From Granulicella sapmiensis (lineage in GTDB: Bacteria > Acidobacteriota > Terriglobia > Terriglobales > Acidobacteriaceae), in the NCBI GenBank assembly GCA_026225395.1, contig JAMFSR010000028.1, positions 1 to 64,000 of the forward strand: a DNA stretch of 64,000 nt, read 5' to 3'. A program made the translations under genes and the position numbers. Below the pieces are notes generated by a model. The model saw only the letters and a list, made by a program, of their open reading frames with translations. It did no database searches and was not told where the DNA came from. This document shows, one piece after another, positions 15,507 to 23,469 of this stretch. How positions within the stretch are numbered: the stretch's first letter is position 1; each line of letters opens with the position of its first letter.

Positions 15507-15540
15507 GTATCAGGTTTTGGGTTTTGGGTTTTGGGTTGGT
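15482..15540 (+). repeat. Telomere-like GGTTTTAGG / GGGTTTT tandem repeats
   Basis: The stretch holds two GGTTTTA units, then GGTATCAGG, then three GGGTTTT-type units and a final GGGTTGG. Evenly spaced G2-3 tracts could form a G-quadruplex on the + strand. It overlaps the end of the small soluble gene and lies 195 bases before nuoE. Confidence 0.65.
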
Positions 15541-15556
15541 TGCCGCGCCTTGGAGA

Positions 15557-15690
15557 AGCAGATCCCCTTCGAGGATGACAGAAAGAAAAGCAAGGGCAAC
15601 TGCTCTTGCCCTTGCGAAGAGTTTTGGTTTGCCTTTTGAGTTATCGCTGCTAAAGACGCAGATTCCCTTCGGGAATGACAACAAAAGGGC
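15557..15690. repeat. Dispersed repeat family 1, copy 1
   Basis: The copy begins with GCAGATCCCCTTCGAGGATG and a purine-rich GACAGAAAGAAAAGCAAG tail, and ends with a second hairpin module, GCAGATTCCCTTCGGGAATG. Near-identical modules occur at 30455 and 42682. The first module pairs ATCC with GGAT; the second pairs ATTCCC with GGGAAT. This is the only content of the 228-base gap before nuoE besides the G-rich repeats. An intervening CAAGGGCAA/TTGCCCTTG hairpin lies near 15593-15614. Confidence 0.75.
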
Positions 15691-15734
15691 GAAGAGTTTG
15701 GTTTTACCTGTAGTACTGAGGATGTATCAGGATC

Positions 15735-16283
15735 ATGGCAGCTGTCGCTAATTCGATTTTTACTCCCGCTACCGCGGCCCGCTTTGACAAGCTGGCTACG
15801 ATCTATCCGCTGAAGCGCTCGGCGCTGGTGCCCATGCTGCTGTACGCGCAGGATGAGGTTGGCTATGTGTCGGATGAAGTTGTGGCCGAGCTGGCGGTAC
15901 GGCTCGATCTGCTGGAGCTGGATGTGCGCGGGGTGTTGAGCTATTACTCCATGCTGCGCACCGTGCCGGCGGGCAAGTATAACGTGCAGGTGTGCACCAA
16001 CATTTCGTGCATGCTGCGTGGTGGGTTCGAGCTGCTGGACCATTGCAAGCACAAGCTGGGGATTGGGCATAAGGGCGTTACCGCCGATGGGTTGTTTTCG
16101 CTCGAAGAAGTGGAGTGCATTGGGGCTTGCTGCTGGGCGCCGGCGGTGCAGGTGAACTATGACTTCCATGAGAATTTGACGCCTGCGAAGATGGACGCCG
16201 TGCTGGCGGACTATGCCGCAGGTAAGGGTAAGAATGAGCCGCCTAGTCCGAGCATTGGCAGCGCAGCACCGGAGGCTAAATAA
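15735..16283 (+). CDS. nuoE: NADH-quinone oxidoreductase subunit E
   Basis: 182 residues. NuoE holds the off-path [2Fe-2S] cluster N1a next to the NADH site. The four ligands are in VQVCTNISCMLRGG (two Cys) and VECIGACCWAP (two Cys). The N-terminal helical bundle (YPLKRSALVPMLLYAQDEVGY) matches the thioredoxin-like NuoE family. A C-terminal tail rich in Pro, Ser and Gly follows the conserved part. The stop overlaps the nuoF start (TAATG at 16281-16285), with GGAGG just upstream. Confidence 0.95.
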   Translation: MAAVANSIFTPATAARFDKLATIYPLKRSALVPMLLYAQDEVGYVSDEVVAELAVRLDLLELDVRGVLSYYSMLRTVPAGKYNVQVCTNISCMLRGGFELLDHCKHKLGIGHKGVTADGLFSLEEVECIGACCWAPAVQVNYDFHENLTPAKMDAVLADYAAGKGKNEPPSPSIGSAAPEAK

Positions 16284-17614
16284 TGCCCACACTTGTTTCC
16301 CATCCTGATGAAGTGAAGGTGATTTCGCGGCGCTTTGGTATGGGCGCGAAAGACATCGAGAAGTACATTGAGCTGGACGGCTACAAGGCTGTGCAGCAAG
16401 GCATTGAGCAGGGGCCTGCGTGGATCGTCGACACAATGAAGGCAAGCGGCCTGCGTGGGCGCGGTGGTGCGGGGTTCCCGACGGGCATGAAGTGGAGCTT
16501 TGTGCCGAAGGTGAGCGAGAAGCCTAAGTATGTGCTGGTGAACGGGGATGAATCCGAGCCGGGGACGTGCAAGGACCATGTGATCTTCCTGGAAGATCCG
16601 CATGCGGTGATTGAAGGAACGATGATTGCCGGGTTGGCGATCGGCGCGAAGATGGGATTCATCTATCTGCGCGGTGAGTATCGGTACCTGCTGAACATTG
16701 TGGAGAAGGCCGTTGCGGAGGCTTATGCGAAGGGCTTCCTGGGCAAGAATATCTTTGGCAAGGAAGGCGTAGACTTCGACATCATTACGCAGACCGGAGC
16801 GGGCGCGTATGAGGTGGGTGAAGAGTCGGCGCTGATGGAGTCGCTGGAAGGCAAGCGCGGTGTGCCGCGGATCAAGCCGCCGTTCCCTGCTGTTGTGGGC
16901 TTGTATGGCGGGCCGACGGTGATCAACAACGCGGAGACGATTGCGAATGCGCCGCATATCCTGCTGATGGGCGGCGAGGCTTATGCGAAGCTTGGGACCG
17001 AACGCAATGGAGGGACGCGGCTGTTTGGGATTTCAGGTCATGTGAACAAGCCGGGTGTGTATGAGCTGCCGATGGGCTACTCGCTGCGGGATGCGATTTA
17101 TAAGGTGGCGGGCGGTATCCCCGGAGGCAAGGCGCTGAAGGCGGTGGTGCCGGGTGGGGCTTCGTGCCCGGTGCTGAAGGCCGATGAGATCGATGTGGGG
17201 CTGGACTTCGACCAGATGGCGAAGGCCGGGACGATGCTGGGTTCGGGCGGGATTGTGGTGCTCGATGAGACGGTGTCGATTGTGGAGTTTGCGCTAAGGA
17301 CGATCCGGTTCTACCAGCATGAGAGCTGTGGGTGGTGTATTCCCTGCCGCGAAGGAACGGACTGGCTGAAGAAGACGCTGACGCGGTTCCATGCGGGCGG
17401 CGGGAATAAGAAGGACATCGACAACATTCAGTATCTGGCGGAGAACATGATGGGACGGACGTTCTGTCCGCTGGGCGATGCTGCGGCGATGCCGACGCTG
17501 GGGTTCATCAAGAAGTTCCGCGGGGAGTTTGAGGAGTATCTTGCGGGGGCGCGGGTGGAAAATCCGCTGATCCAGATTACGACGATTGGCGAGACGGAAC
17601 TGGCGGCGCACTAA
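16283..17614 (+). CDS. nuoF: NADH-quinone oxidoreductase subunit F
   Basis: 443 residues. NuoF binds NADH and FMN and carries the [4Fe-4S] cluster N3, so it is the electron entry point of complex I. The NADH/FMN motifs are GLRGRGGAGFPTGMKW and GAGAYEVGEESALMESLEG. The cluster ligands lie in SCGWCIPCREGTDW (three Cys) and TFCPLGDAA (the fourth). It is coupled to nuoE by a TAATG overlap. It is followed after 40 bases by a DsbA-like gene instead of nuoG. Confidence 0.96.
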   Translation: MPTLVSHPDEVKVISRRFGMGAKDIEKYIELDGYKAVQQGIEQGPAWIVDTMKASGLRGRGGAGFPTGMKWSFVPKVSEKPKYVLVNGDESEPGTCKDHVIFLEDPHAVIEGTMIAGLAIGAKMGFIYLRGEYRYLLNIVEKAVAEAYAKGFLGKNIFGKEGVDFDIITQTGAGAYEVGEESALMESLEGKRGVPRIKPPFPAVVGLYGGPTVINNAETIANAPHILLMGGEAYAKLGTERNGGTRLFGISGHVNKPGVYELPMGYSLRDAIYKVAGGIPGGKALKAVVPGGASCPVLKADEIDVGLDFDQMAKAGTMLGSGGIVVLDETVSIVEFALRTIRFYQHESCGWCIPCREGTDWLKKTLTRFHAGGGNKKDIDNIQYLAENMMGRTFCPLGDAAAMPTLGFIKKFRGEFEEYLAGARVENPLIQITTIGETELAAH

Positions 17615-17654
17615 ACGCGCTATGAGTTTTGCGGGACGCGGAAAGGAGGAGAGC

Positions 17655-18332
17655 ATGACGAAACTCGGACGATGGATTGCAGTTGGTGTGTTGGCTCTTC
17701 TTCCGGTGGCAGTGCGCGCACAGTTCTATGGGACTGCGCCGGCGAATGGGATTCATGGAGCGGCGCTGCCGAAGCCTCCTGTGGGGGACAAGGTGGCGAT
17801 CGTCGTGTTTGAGGATTTGGGGTGTCCGGCTTGTGCGCATGCGCATGCGTTTGAGCAGGACGCCGCGGCGAAGGCGCATGTGCCGCTGATGCGGTATGAC
17901 TTCCCTATTCCGGCGCATATATGGACGTTCCAGGGAGCGGTTTGTGCGCGGTATCTGCAGAACAAGGTGAGCCCGGCGACAGCGGAGGAGTATCGCAAGG
18001 ATGTGTTTGCATCGCAGCAGATGATTTCGAGCAAGGATGATCTGCAGCGGTTTACCGCGGCGTGGATGCAGCGGCGGCATATCGCAATGCCGTTTGTGAT
18101 GGACCCGGATCAGTCGCTGGCGAAGGCGGTGAAGGCGGACTTCGACCTGGGGATGAAGGTGAATGTGGAGTTCACACCGACGGTTGTCGTGGTGACCAAC
18201 GATAAGTACCAGGTGGTGTGCGGAACGAAGACCGGGTCGGATGATCCGGCGAAGATTTATCCGGTGGTGCAGGCTGCGTTGGCGGCTTCGCATGGTGCGC
18301 CTGTTGTGAAGCGCGTGGGGGCGGGACGCTGA
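17655..18332 (+). CDS. DsbA/thioredoxin-4-like periplasmic protein inside the nuo operon
   Basis: 225 residues from the ATG at 17655, which has AAAGGAGG 6 bases upstream. A signal peptide ends at about residue 23 (AVRAQ). The catalytic motif is CPAC (EDLGCPACAHAHAFEQ) with the usual cis-Pro loop (VEFTPTVVV) near residue 175. This is a DsbA- or DsbG-like thiol oxidoreductase fold of the Thioredoxin_4 type; it should act on periplasmic proteins. Complex I subunits are cytoplasmic or membrane-embedded, so the substrate is unclear. A further Cys pair (VCARY, VVCGTK) is present. The stop overlaps the next start (TGATG), which links it to the lipoprotein gene. Confidence 0.8.
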   Translation: MTKLGRWIAVGVLALLPVAVRAQFYGTAPANGIHGAALPKPPVGDKVAIVVFEDLGCPACAHAHAFEQDAAAKAHVPLMRYDFPIPAHIWTFQGAVCARYLQNKVSPATAEEYRKDVFASQQMISSKDDLQRFTAAWMQRRHIAMPFVMDPDQSLAKAVKADFDLGMKVNVEFTPTVVVVTNDKYQVVCGTKTGSDDPAKIYPVVQAALAASHGAPVVKRVGAGR

Positions 18333-18796
18333 TGGCGCTGCGGATGCAAGTTGGAATGGTGCTGGCGGGCGCGGCGATGCTTACGGGCTGTGAGGCTCGG
18401 GAGATGGGCGTGACGTTTGCGGATTCGCAGGCGAAGCTGGTGGATAACTCGTGGGTGACGGCGACGCAGACGTGCTGGTTGGGGATTCCTTCGCAGCACT
18501 ATACGGTGGCGAGCATGAAGCGGTATCTCGCCGATCCGATTCACTTTCGTGCGGCGTTTTCGACCTATGCGGCGCTGGATGACAACGAGCTGCGGGCGCT
18601 GGTGGCGAAGCCCGTGAAGGATGCACCGCCGCCCGATACAACGATGCTGGCTCACTCGTCCATGCCTGTTTTTACGCGGGCGCAGGCACTTTCAGGAACT
18701 AATGCACGCGATGCCGTGGCTTCGAACACCGACGGCGCAACGCCACCCGACGCCTTTTGCGTCGCTCAACCCGGAACACCGGTAGGATTCAAATAA
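18332..18796 (+). CDS. Predicted lipoprotein inside the nuo operon
   Basis: 154 residues. The leader MALRMQVGMVLAGAAMLTGC has a lipobox (LTGC, Cys near residue 20), so the protein is probably lipid-anchored on the periplasmic side. The rest (ITQTCWLGIPSQHYTVASMKR-like, then a Pro/Thr-rich tail with a late Cys) matches no family I know. Two or three additional Cys make it a plausible client or partner of the DsbA-like protein with which it is translationally coupled. It ends 2 bases before the nuoG start. Tail codons turn C-rich. Confidence 0.6.
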   Translation: MALRMQVGMVLAGAAMLTGCEAREMGVTFADSQAKLVDNSWVTATQTCWLGIPSQHYTVASMKRYLADPIHFRAAFSTYAALDDNELRALVAKPVKDAPPPDTTMLAHSSMPVFTRAQALSGTNARDAVASNTDGATPPDAFCVAQPGTPVGFK

Positions 18797-18798
18797 CT

Positions 18799-21186
18799 AT
18801 GCCAGACGTTACCCTTACAGTAGACGGCAATAAAATCACCGCTCCGGCGGGGACGCTGCTCATTGAAGCCTGCAAGACCGCGGGCATCGAGATACCGGCG
18901 TTCTGTTACTACCCTGGACTTTCGCTGCAGGCCGCTTGCCGCATGTGCGTGGTGCGCATTGAGAAGATGCCGAAGCTGCAGACCGCTTGCACCACGCCCG
19001 TGGCCGAAGGCATGGTGGTGCAGACGGAGACGCCGGAGATTGCGCAGGCGCGCAAGGCGACGCTGCAGTTGCTGCTCGGGAACCATCCGCTGGATTGCCC
19101 GGTGTGCGATGCGGGCGGCGAGTGCGAGCTGCAGGACATGACGTTCAAGTATGGCGCGGCCGATTCGTTTTATACGGAGCCGAAGAACCATCGTGAGGAG
19201 CAAAAGTGGTCGCCGGTGGTGTACTTTGATCGGCCGCGGTGCATCCTTTGCTATCGCTGCGTGCGTATGTGCGGCGAGGGGATGGATGTGTTCGCGCTGG
19301 GGATTCAGAATCGCGGATCGAGCTCGGTGATTGCGCCGAATGTGCCCGCGCAGCTTTCGCCGGAGGACCTGCCGAACCTGGATTGCGAGCAGTGCGGGAT
19401 GTGCATCGATGCGTGCCCGGTGGGAGCGCTGACCTCGGGTGCTTATCGGTACAAGACGCGACCGTGGGAGATGAACCATGTGTCCACCGTATGCACGCAT
19501 TGCGGCGATGGATGCAAGACGACGCTGGGTGTGCGGTCGGTGTCGGATGGGTCGGAGATTGTGCGTGGGGATAACCGCGACAAGAGCGGCATGAATGGGG
19601 ACTTCCTTTGCAACAAGGGGCGGTATGCGTTCGACTTTGCGAACAATATCGAGCGGCTGACGTCGCCGCTGGTGCGCAAGGACGGCAAGCTGAAGCCGGT
19701 GAGCTGGGATGAGGCGCTGAAGTTTGCTGGAGCGAAGCTACGGGAGCTGCGCGATAGCCGCGGGCCGCAGTCGCTGGGTGTGATCGGGTCCAACCGGACG
19801 ACGAACGAAGAGAACTACCTGCTGCAGAAGTTTGCACGGACGGTGCTGGGGACCAATAACATCGATCACCATCGGACGGCGGATTATGTTACGCTGGCGA
19901 CTTCGATTGGGGCGACGACGCGGGCGAATGGAAAGACGCGATATGCGTCGCAACATTGTGTGGAGACTGCGCCGGCGTTGTTGTTTATCGGGGGGGATCC
20001 GACGAACCAGGCTCCCCTAACGGCGTGGAATGCGCGGACGAACGTGCGGCTGAACAAGGCTCGCGTTTACATTGCGAACCACGAAGAGATCAAGCTGCGG
20101 AGGCAGTCGAAGGCGGCGATCCAGGTGTCGCAGTTTGGGTATGGCGCGCTGGCGCAGTACCTGGCGGGTGATGATAAGGCTGCGAATGCGACTTCGACCG
20201 TGGAGCAGGCGGATGTGCTGAGCTCGTTCCGCGAGGCGATTAAGGCGGAGGATCCGCTGATTGTGATTGTGGGCAACGAGGTGCGCGGCGGTGAGTTGGC
20301 GAACCTGATCAAGGCGCTGCCGCACGCGAAGTTTGGGCTTACGGCGGATTATGTGAACTCGCGTGGCGCGTCGGATATGGGTGTGCTGCCGGATGTGTTG
20401 CCGGGGTATCAGCCGCTGACGGGATCGACGATTGCCAGTGAGTACAGCGTGGCGGATAAGCCGGGGCTGGATCTGCTGGCGATGTTCGATGCGGCGGCGG
20501 CGGGCGATCTGGCGGCGCTGTATGTGGTGGGTTCGAACCCGGTGAAGCGGTATGGGATCGATCCGGCGACGCTGGGCAAGACGTTCCTGATCGTGCAGGA
20601 TTTGTTCCTGACGGAGACGGCGTTGCTGGCGGATGTGGTGTTCCCTGCGGCGAATCTTTATGAGAAGTCGGGATCGGTGACCAACAGCTATGGCGATGTG
20701 CAGCTAGTGGCGAAGGCGGCGGATAAGGCCGGCACGCGGTCGGACTTTGAGTTGATTGTGCGGCTGGCGGATCACATTGGGCATGACATCAGAACGCTGG
20801 TACCGTTCGGCAAGGGTCTGCGGGCCGACATGGGGCAGACGCGTGGAGCGCAGTCGGGTGAAGCCGATCGCCATGCGGTTTGGATGACGGCCAACAACAT
20901 GGAGCCGAAGCTGAGCCCGTTCGATCCGTTCGCTATTCTCGATGAGATCCAGCGCGTGGTGCCGGGCTATGACAAGTTGCTGCGGTTGCAGCTGCTTTCC
21001 GGCAACGACCAGAACATTACGCCGGCAGCTACAGGGCTGGTGCAGATTGAGAATCGCAAGGACCTTGTGTTGCCTTCCTCCGATACGCTGTTTACGTCGG
21101 GGTCGCTGACACGCTTTAGCCCCATGCTGCAGGATGTGCAGCGTCACCAGGAGACGGAAGTCTCCGACCATCTGGCGGCGGATTAG
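18799..21186 (+). CDS. nuoG: NADH-quinone oxidoreductase subunit G
   Basis: 795 residues from the ATG at 18799. NuoG carries several clusters of the electron wire. In order: the [2Fe-2S] N1b site in the ferredoxin domain (CYYPGLSLQAACRMCVV, CTTPV), the His-Cys N5 site (HPLDCPVCDAGGEC), two [4Fe-4S] sites (CILCYRCVRMC and CEQCGMCIDACPVG), then an extra cluster site CTHCGDGC of the N7 type at the start of a molybdopterin-oxidoreductase-like domain that no longer binds molybdenum. N7 is present only in part of the bacterial family. Length is near that of the Thermus and Escherichia proteins. Confidence 0.95.
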   Translation: MPDVTLTVDGNKITAPAGTLLIEACKTAGIEIPAFCYYPGLSLQAACRMCVVRIEKMPKLQTACTTPVAEGMVVQTETPEIAQARKATLQLLLGNHPLDCPVCDAGGECELQDMTFKYGAADSFYTEPKNHREEQKWSPVVYFDRPRCILCYRCVRMCGEGMDVFALGIQNRGSSSVIAPNVPAQLSPEDLPNLDCEQCGMCIDACPVGALTSGAYRYKTRPWEMNHVSTVCTHCGDGCKTTLGVRSVSDGSEIVRGDNRDKSGMNGDFLCNKGRYAFDFANNIERLTSPLVRKDGKLKPVSWDEALKFAGAKLRELRDSRGPQSLGVIGSNRTTNEENYLLQKFARTVLGTNNIDHHRTADYVTLATSIGATTRANGKTRYASQHCVETAPALLFIGGDPTNQAPLTAWNARTNVRLNKARVYIANHEEIKLRRQSKAAIQVSQFGYGALAQYLAGDDKAANATSTVEQADVLSSFREAIKAEDPLIVIVGNEVRGGELANLIKALPHAKFGLTADYVNSRGASDMGVLPDVLPGYQPLTGSTIASEYSVADKPGLDLLAMFDAAAAGDLAALYVVGSNPVKRYGIDPATLGKTFLIVQDLFLTETALLADVVFPAANLYEKSGSVTNSYGDVQLVAKAADKAGTRSDFELIVRLADHIGHDIRTLVPFGKGLRADMGQTRGAQSGEADRHAVWMTANNMEPKLSPFDPFAILDEIQRVVPGYDKLLRLQLLSGNDQNITPAATGLVQIENRKDLVLPSSDTLFTSGSLTRFSPMLQDVQRHQETEVSDHLAAD

Positions 21187-21188
21187 GC

Positions 21189-21401
21189 ATGAACCTGTTG
21201 AAGCGTTACCAGACCGGACCATGGACCACGCTGGCGTTGTTGCTGGCGATCACGGCGTCGTTCACTTACGGCGTGGTGAGAGTTGTGCATCGTCACGATG
21301 TGGGCGGCTATCTGGAATCGGGTATTTGCATCTTCGTTTTCTACCTCTATGAAAAGAACTATCGCCGCCGTACGGAACCTTTGAAGACCGGACAAGAATG
21401 A
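21189..21401 (+). CDS. Small membrane protein between nuoG and nuoH
   Basis: 70 residues, starting 2 bases after nuoG and overlapping nuoH by an ATGA (21398-21401). One strong hydrophobic helix (TTLALLLAITASFTYGVVRVV) and a second weaker one (GYLESGICIFVFYLYE) precede a basic tail NYRRRTEPLKTGQE. No family is recognised. Overlap with both neighbours and codon use like theirs support a real gene. A supernumerary complex I subunit or assembly factor is the natural guess; no motif confirms it. Confidence 0.6.
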   Translation: MNLLKRYQTGPWTTLALLLAITASFTYGVVRVVHRHDVGGYLESGICIFVFYLYEKNYRRRTEPLKTGQE

Positions 21402-22474
21402 CTCACCTAAACACTTTCGAAATTTTCCTGCTCCTGACGATCCTGAAGATTGTTGTGGTGCTGGTTATTACGCTGACCGCGGTTGCTTATACAGTGCTGC
21501 TCGAGCGCAAGGTGCTGGGCCGCATGCAGAACCGCTGGGGACCGAGCCGTGTCGGGCCGTTTGGCCTGCTGCAGCCGCTGGCTGACGGCATCAAGCTCTT
21601 CCTAAAGGAAGACATGATGCCGCTCGCGGTAGAGCGTCCGCTGTTTGTGCTGGCGCCGATTATTGCGCTGGGATGTGCGCTGATCTCGATTGCCGTTGTG
21701 CCGTTTGGATCGCAGACGATGGTGCATGTGAACGGTGGCCCTGGTTTCGATCTGTTCGAGATTGCCAACGTAAACATCGGCCTGCTGGTGGTGCTGGGCG
21801 TTACTTCGATTGGCGTGTATGGCATTGCACTTTCCGGATGGAGCTCGAATAACAAGTACTCGCTGTTCGGTTCGCTGCGCGCGACGGCGCAGGTGATCAG
21901 CTATGAGTTGGCACTGGGGCTTTCGCTGGTTGGCGTCGTGTTGCGGGCCGGATCACTTTCGCTGCGGGATATTGTGAACTCGCAATCGCATCACGGCATG
22001 TGGAGCTGGAACATCTTTGGCGGCTTCCAGATTGTGGGCTTCTTTATCTATTTGATGGCGGCGTATGCGGAGACAAACCGCTCGCCGTTCGATCTGCCAG
22101 AAGCGGAGTCTGAGCTGGTTGCGGGATATCACACTGAGTACTCGTCGATGAAGTTTGCCATGTTCTTCATGGCGGAGTACGCGAACATGATCACGGTTGC
22201 CTGCGTGGCAACGCTGCTGTTCTTCGGCGGCGCGAACACACCGTTCGGACATGTGTTTGATGGCATCTTCAGCCATGGCCTGATTCATGCCGTGCTGCCT
22301 ATCTTCTGGTTCGTTTTCAAGATCCTGATGTTCCTACTGCTTTATATATGGGTTCGCGCTACGCTTCCCCGCTTCCGTTACGACCAGCTGATGGGCTTTG
22401 GCTGGAAGTTCCTGTTGCCGGTGGCGATGGTGAACATTCTGGCCACGGCGCTTGCGCTGGCGTACCACGGCTAA
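21398..22474 (+). CDS. nuoH: NADH-quinone oxidoreductase subunit H
   Basis: 358 residues, about eight membrane helices. NuoH connects the peripheral and membrane arms and contributes to the quinone chamber and the first proton route. Diagnostic segments are LLERKVLGRMQNRWGPSRVGPFGLLQPLADGIK, GWSSNNKYSLFGSLRA and ETNRSPFDLPEAESELVAGYHTEYS, each written here in part. The acidic cluster of loop 5-6 (EAESELVAG, HTEYS) is intact. It starts within the stop of the preceding small gene. The next nuo gene is nuoJ after 45 bases: nuoI, normally between H and J, is absent. Confidence 0.96.
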   Translation: MTHLNTFEIFLLLTILKIVVVLVITLTAVAYTVLLERKVLGRMQNRWGPSRVGPFGLLQPLADGIKLFLKEDMMPLAVERPLFVLAPIIALGCALISIAVVPFGSQTMVHVNGGPGFDLFEIANVNIGLLVVLGVTSIGVYGIALSGWSSNNKYSLFGSLRATAQVISYELALGLSLVGVVLRAGSLSLRDIVNSQSHHGMWSWNIFGGFQIVGFFIYLMAAYAETNRSPFDLPEAESELVAGYHTEYSSMKFAMFFMAEYANMITVACVATLLFFGGANTPFGHVFDGIFSHGLIHAVLPIFWFVFKILMFLLLYIWVRATLPRFRYDQLMGFGWKFLLPVAMVNILATALALAYHG

Positions 22475-22519
22475 ACGACAACGCATTTACAATCAATACG
22501 AAATAGACAACCAACAACG

Positions 22520-23026
22520 ATGCAAACAGCACTCTTCATCATCTTCGGGATCGCGGCCATAGCAGGCGCACTGAACCTGCTCTTCCAGCACCACCCGATC
22601 AATTCGGCCCTCTCGCTGGTGGTCGTCATGATGTCTCTCGCGGTCCTCTACTGGTCGCTGGGCGCGGAGTTTCTCGCGGCCGCACAGGTGATTGTGTATG
22701 CCGGCGCCGTGATGGTGCTGTTCGTGTTCGTGGTGATGTTACTGAATGCGGGCGTAGAGGAGCATACGTCCGGCTCGAAGATCGCTTACATTGCGGGCAT
22801 CCCCGGTGCGGCGGCGGTGTTTGCGCTGCTGGCGTTTGTATTTCTGAAGAACAAGGCCGCGCTGGGAACGACGCAACTTGGCGGCGACCTGAACAATGTT
22901 GTCAGCAACCTGACGGAGATTTCGCACACGCTGTTTACTTCCCTGCTGTTGCCGTTTGAAGCCACATCGATCCTGATCCTTGTAGCGATTCTTGGCGCTG
23001 TTGTACTGGCGCGGAAAGAGTTATAA
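22520..23026 (+). CDS. nuoJ: NADH-quinone oxidoreductase subunit J
   Basis: 168 residues with five helices. NuoJ is a membrane-arm subunit near NuoH and NuoK; its third helix carries a pi-bulge in known structures. Conserved parts are ALNLLFQHHPINSALSLVVV, AAQVIVYAGAVMVLFVFVVM and ILVLVAILGAVVLARKEL-like end. No Shine-Dalgarno is visible before the ATG. The first about 150 bases are unusually C-rich compared with the neighbouring nuo genes. Confidence 0.94.
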   Translation: MQTALFIIFGIAAIAGALNLLFQHHPINSALSLVVVMMSLAVLYWSLGAEFLAAAQVIVYAGAVMVLFVFVVMLLNAGVEEHTSGSKIAYIAGIPGAAAVFALLAFVFLKNKAALGTTQLGGDLNNVVSNLTEISHTLFTSLLLPFEATSILILVAILGAVVLARKEL

Positions 23027-23028
23027 CC

Positions 23029-23130
23029 ATGGCAAATCGACTTCTCGCCGGCATGTTTATTCTCCTTACCAGCATGTTCTTTGGTGCTGTCGCTGTTGCA
23101 CGCGCGCATCGCCATAAGGAAGACGTCTAA
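23029..23130 (+). CDS. 33-residue single-helix peptide between nuoJ and nuoK
   Basis: The ATG at 23029 lies 2 bases after the nuoJ stop and the TAA at 23128-23130 directly abuts the nuoK ATG. The translation starts MANRLLAGMFILLTSMFF, continues GAVAVARAHRHKEDV, and is a single transmembrane helix with a basic/His tail. GGAAAGAG lies about 10 bases upstream. It is too short for most gene callers. Precise packing between two membrane-arm genes, with no spare bases, argues that it is translated. Its function is unknown; a small structural subunit is possible. Confidence 0.6.
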   Translation: MANRLLAGMFILLTSMFFGAVAVARAHRHKEDV

Positions 23131-23433
23131 ATGGTTCCTATCGCTTACTACCTGGTGCTTGCTGCGATCCTTTTCTGCATCGGAATCGCTGCGTTCCTGA
23201 TCAAGCGCAATGTCATTACGATCTTCATGTCGATTGAGCTGATGCTCAATGCCGTGAACCTTACCTTTGTGGCTTTTGCGCATATGTGGCACCAGGTATC
23301 AGGACAGATTTTTGTTTTCTTTGTGATGGTGGTTGCTGCCGCGGAAGCTGCTGTGGGGCTGGCCATCATCATCGCGCTGTTTCGAACTCGCCAGACGCTC
23401 AACGTCGACTCCGTCAACCTGATGAAGAACTAG
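23131..23433 (+). CDS. nuoK: NADH-quinone oxidoreductase subunit K
   Basis: 100 residues with three helices, the standard length. Two conserved membrane Glu needed for proton pumping lie in [13 protein letters not shown] and [12 protein letters not shown]. The segment [22 protein letters not shown] opens the protein. It follows the 33-residue peptide with no gap. A small gap (36 bases) precedes the nuoL ATG. Confidence 0.96.
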   Translation: MVPIAYYLVLAAILFCIGIAAFLIKRNVITIFMSIELMLNAVNLTFVAFAHMWHQVSGQIFVFFVMVVAAAEAAVGLAIIIALFRTRQTLNVDSVNLMKN

Positions 23434-23469
23434 CTTCTGTTTGCCGCACTACCGAACTTGAATCAACCG

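Noticed and set aside
15482..15540. Telomere-like repeat as evidence for a linear replicon end
   Set aside because: It lies inside an operon with genes on both sides, and the same units recur in another internal gap.
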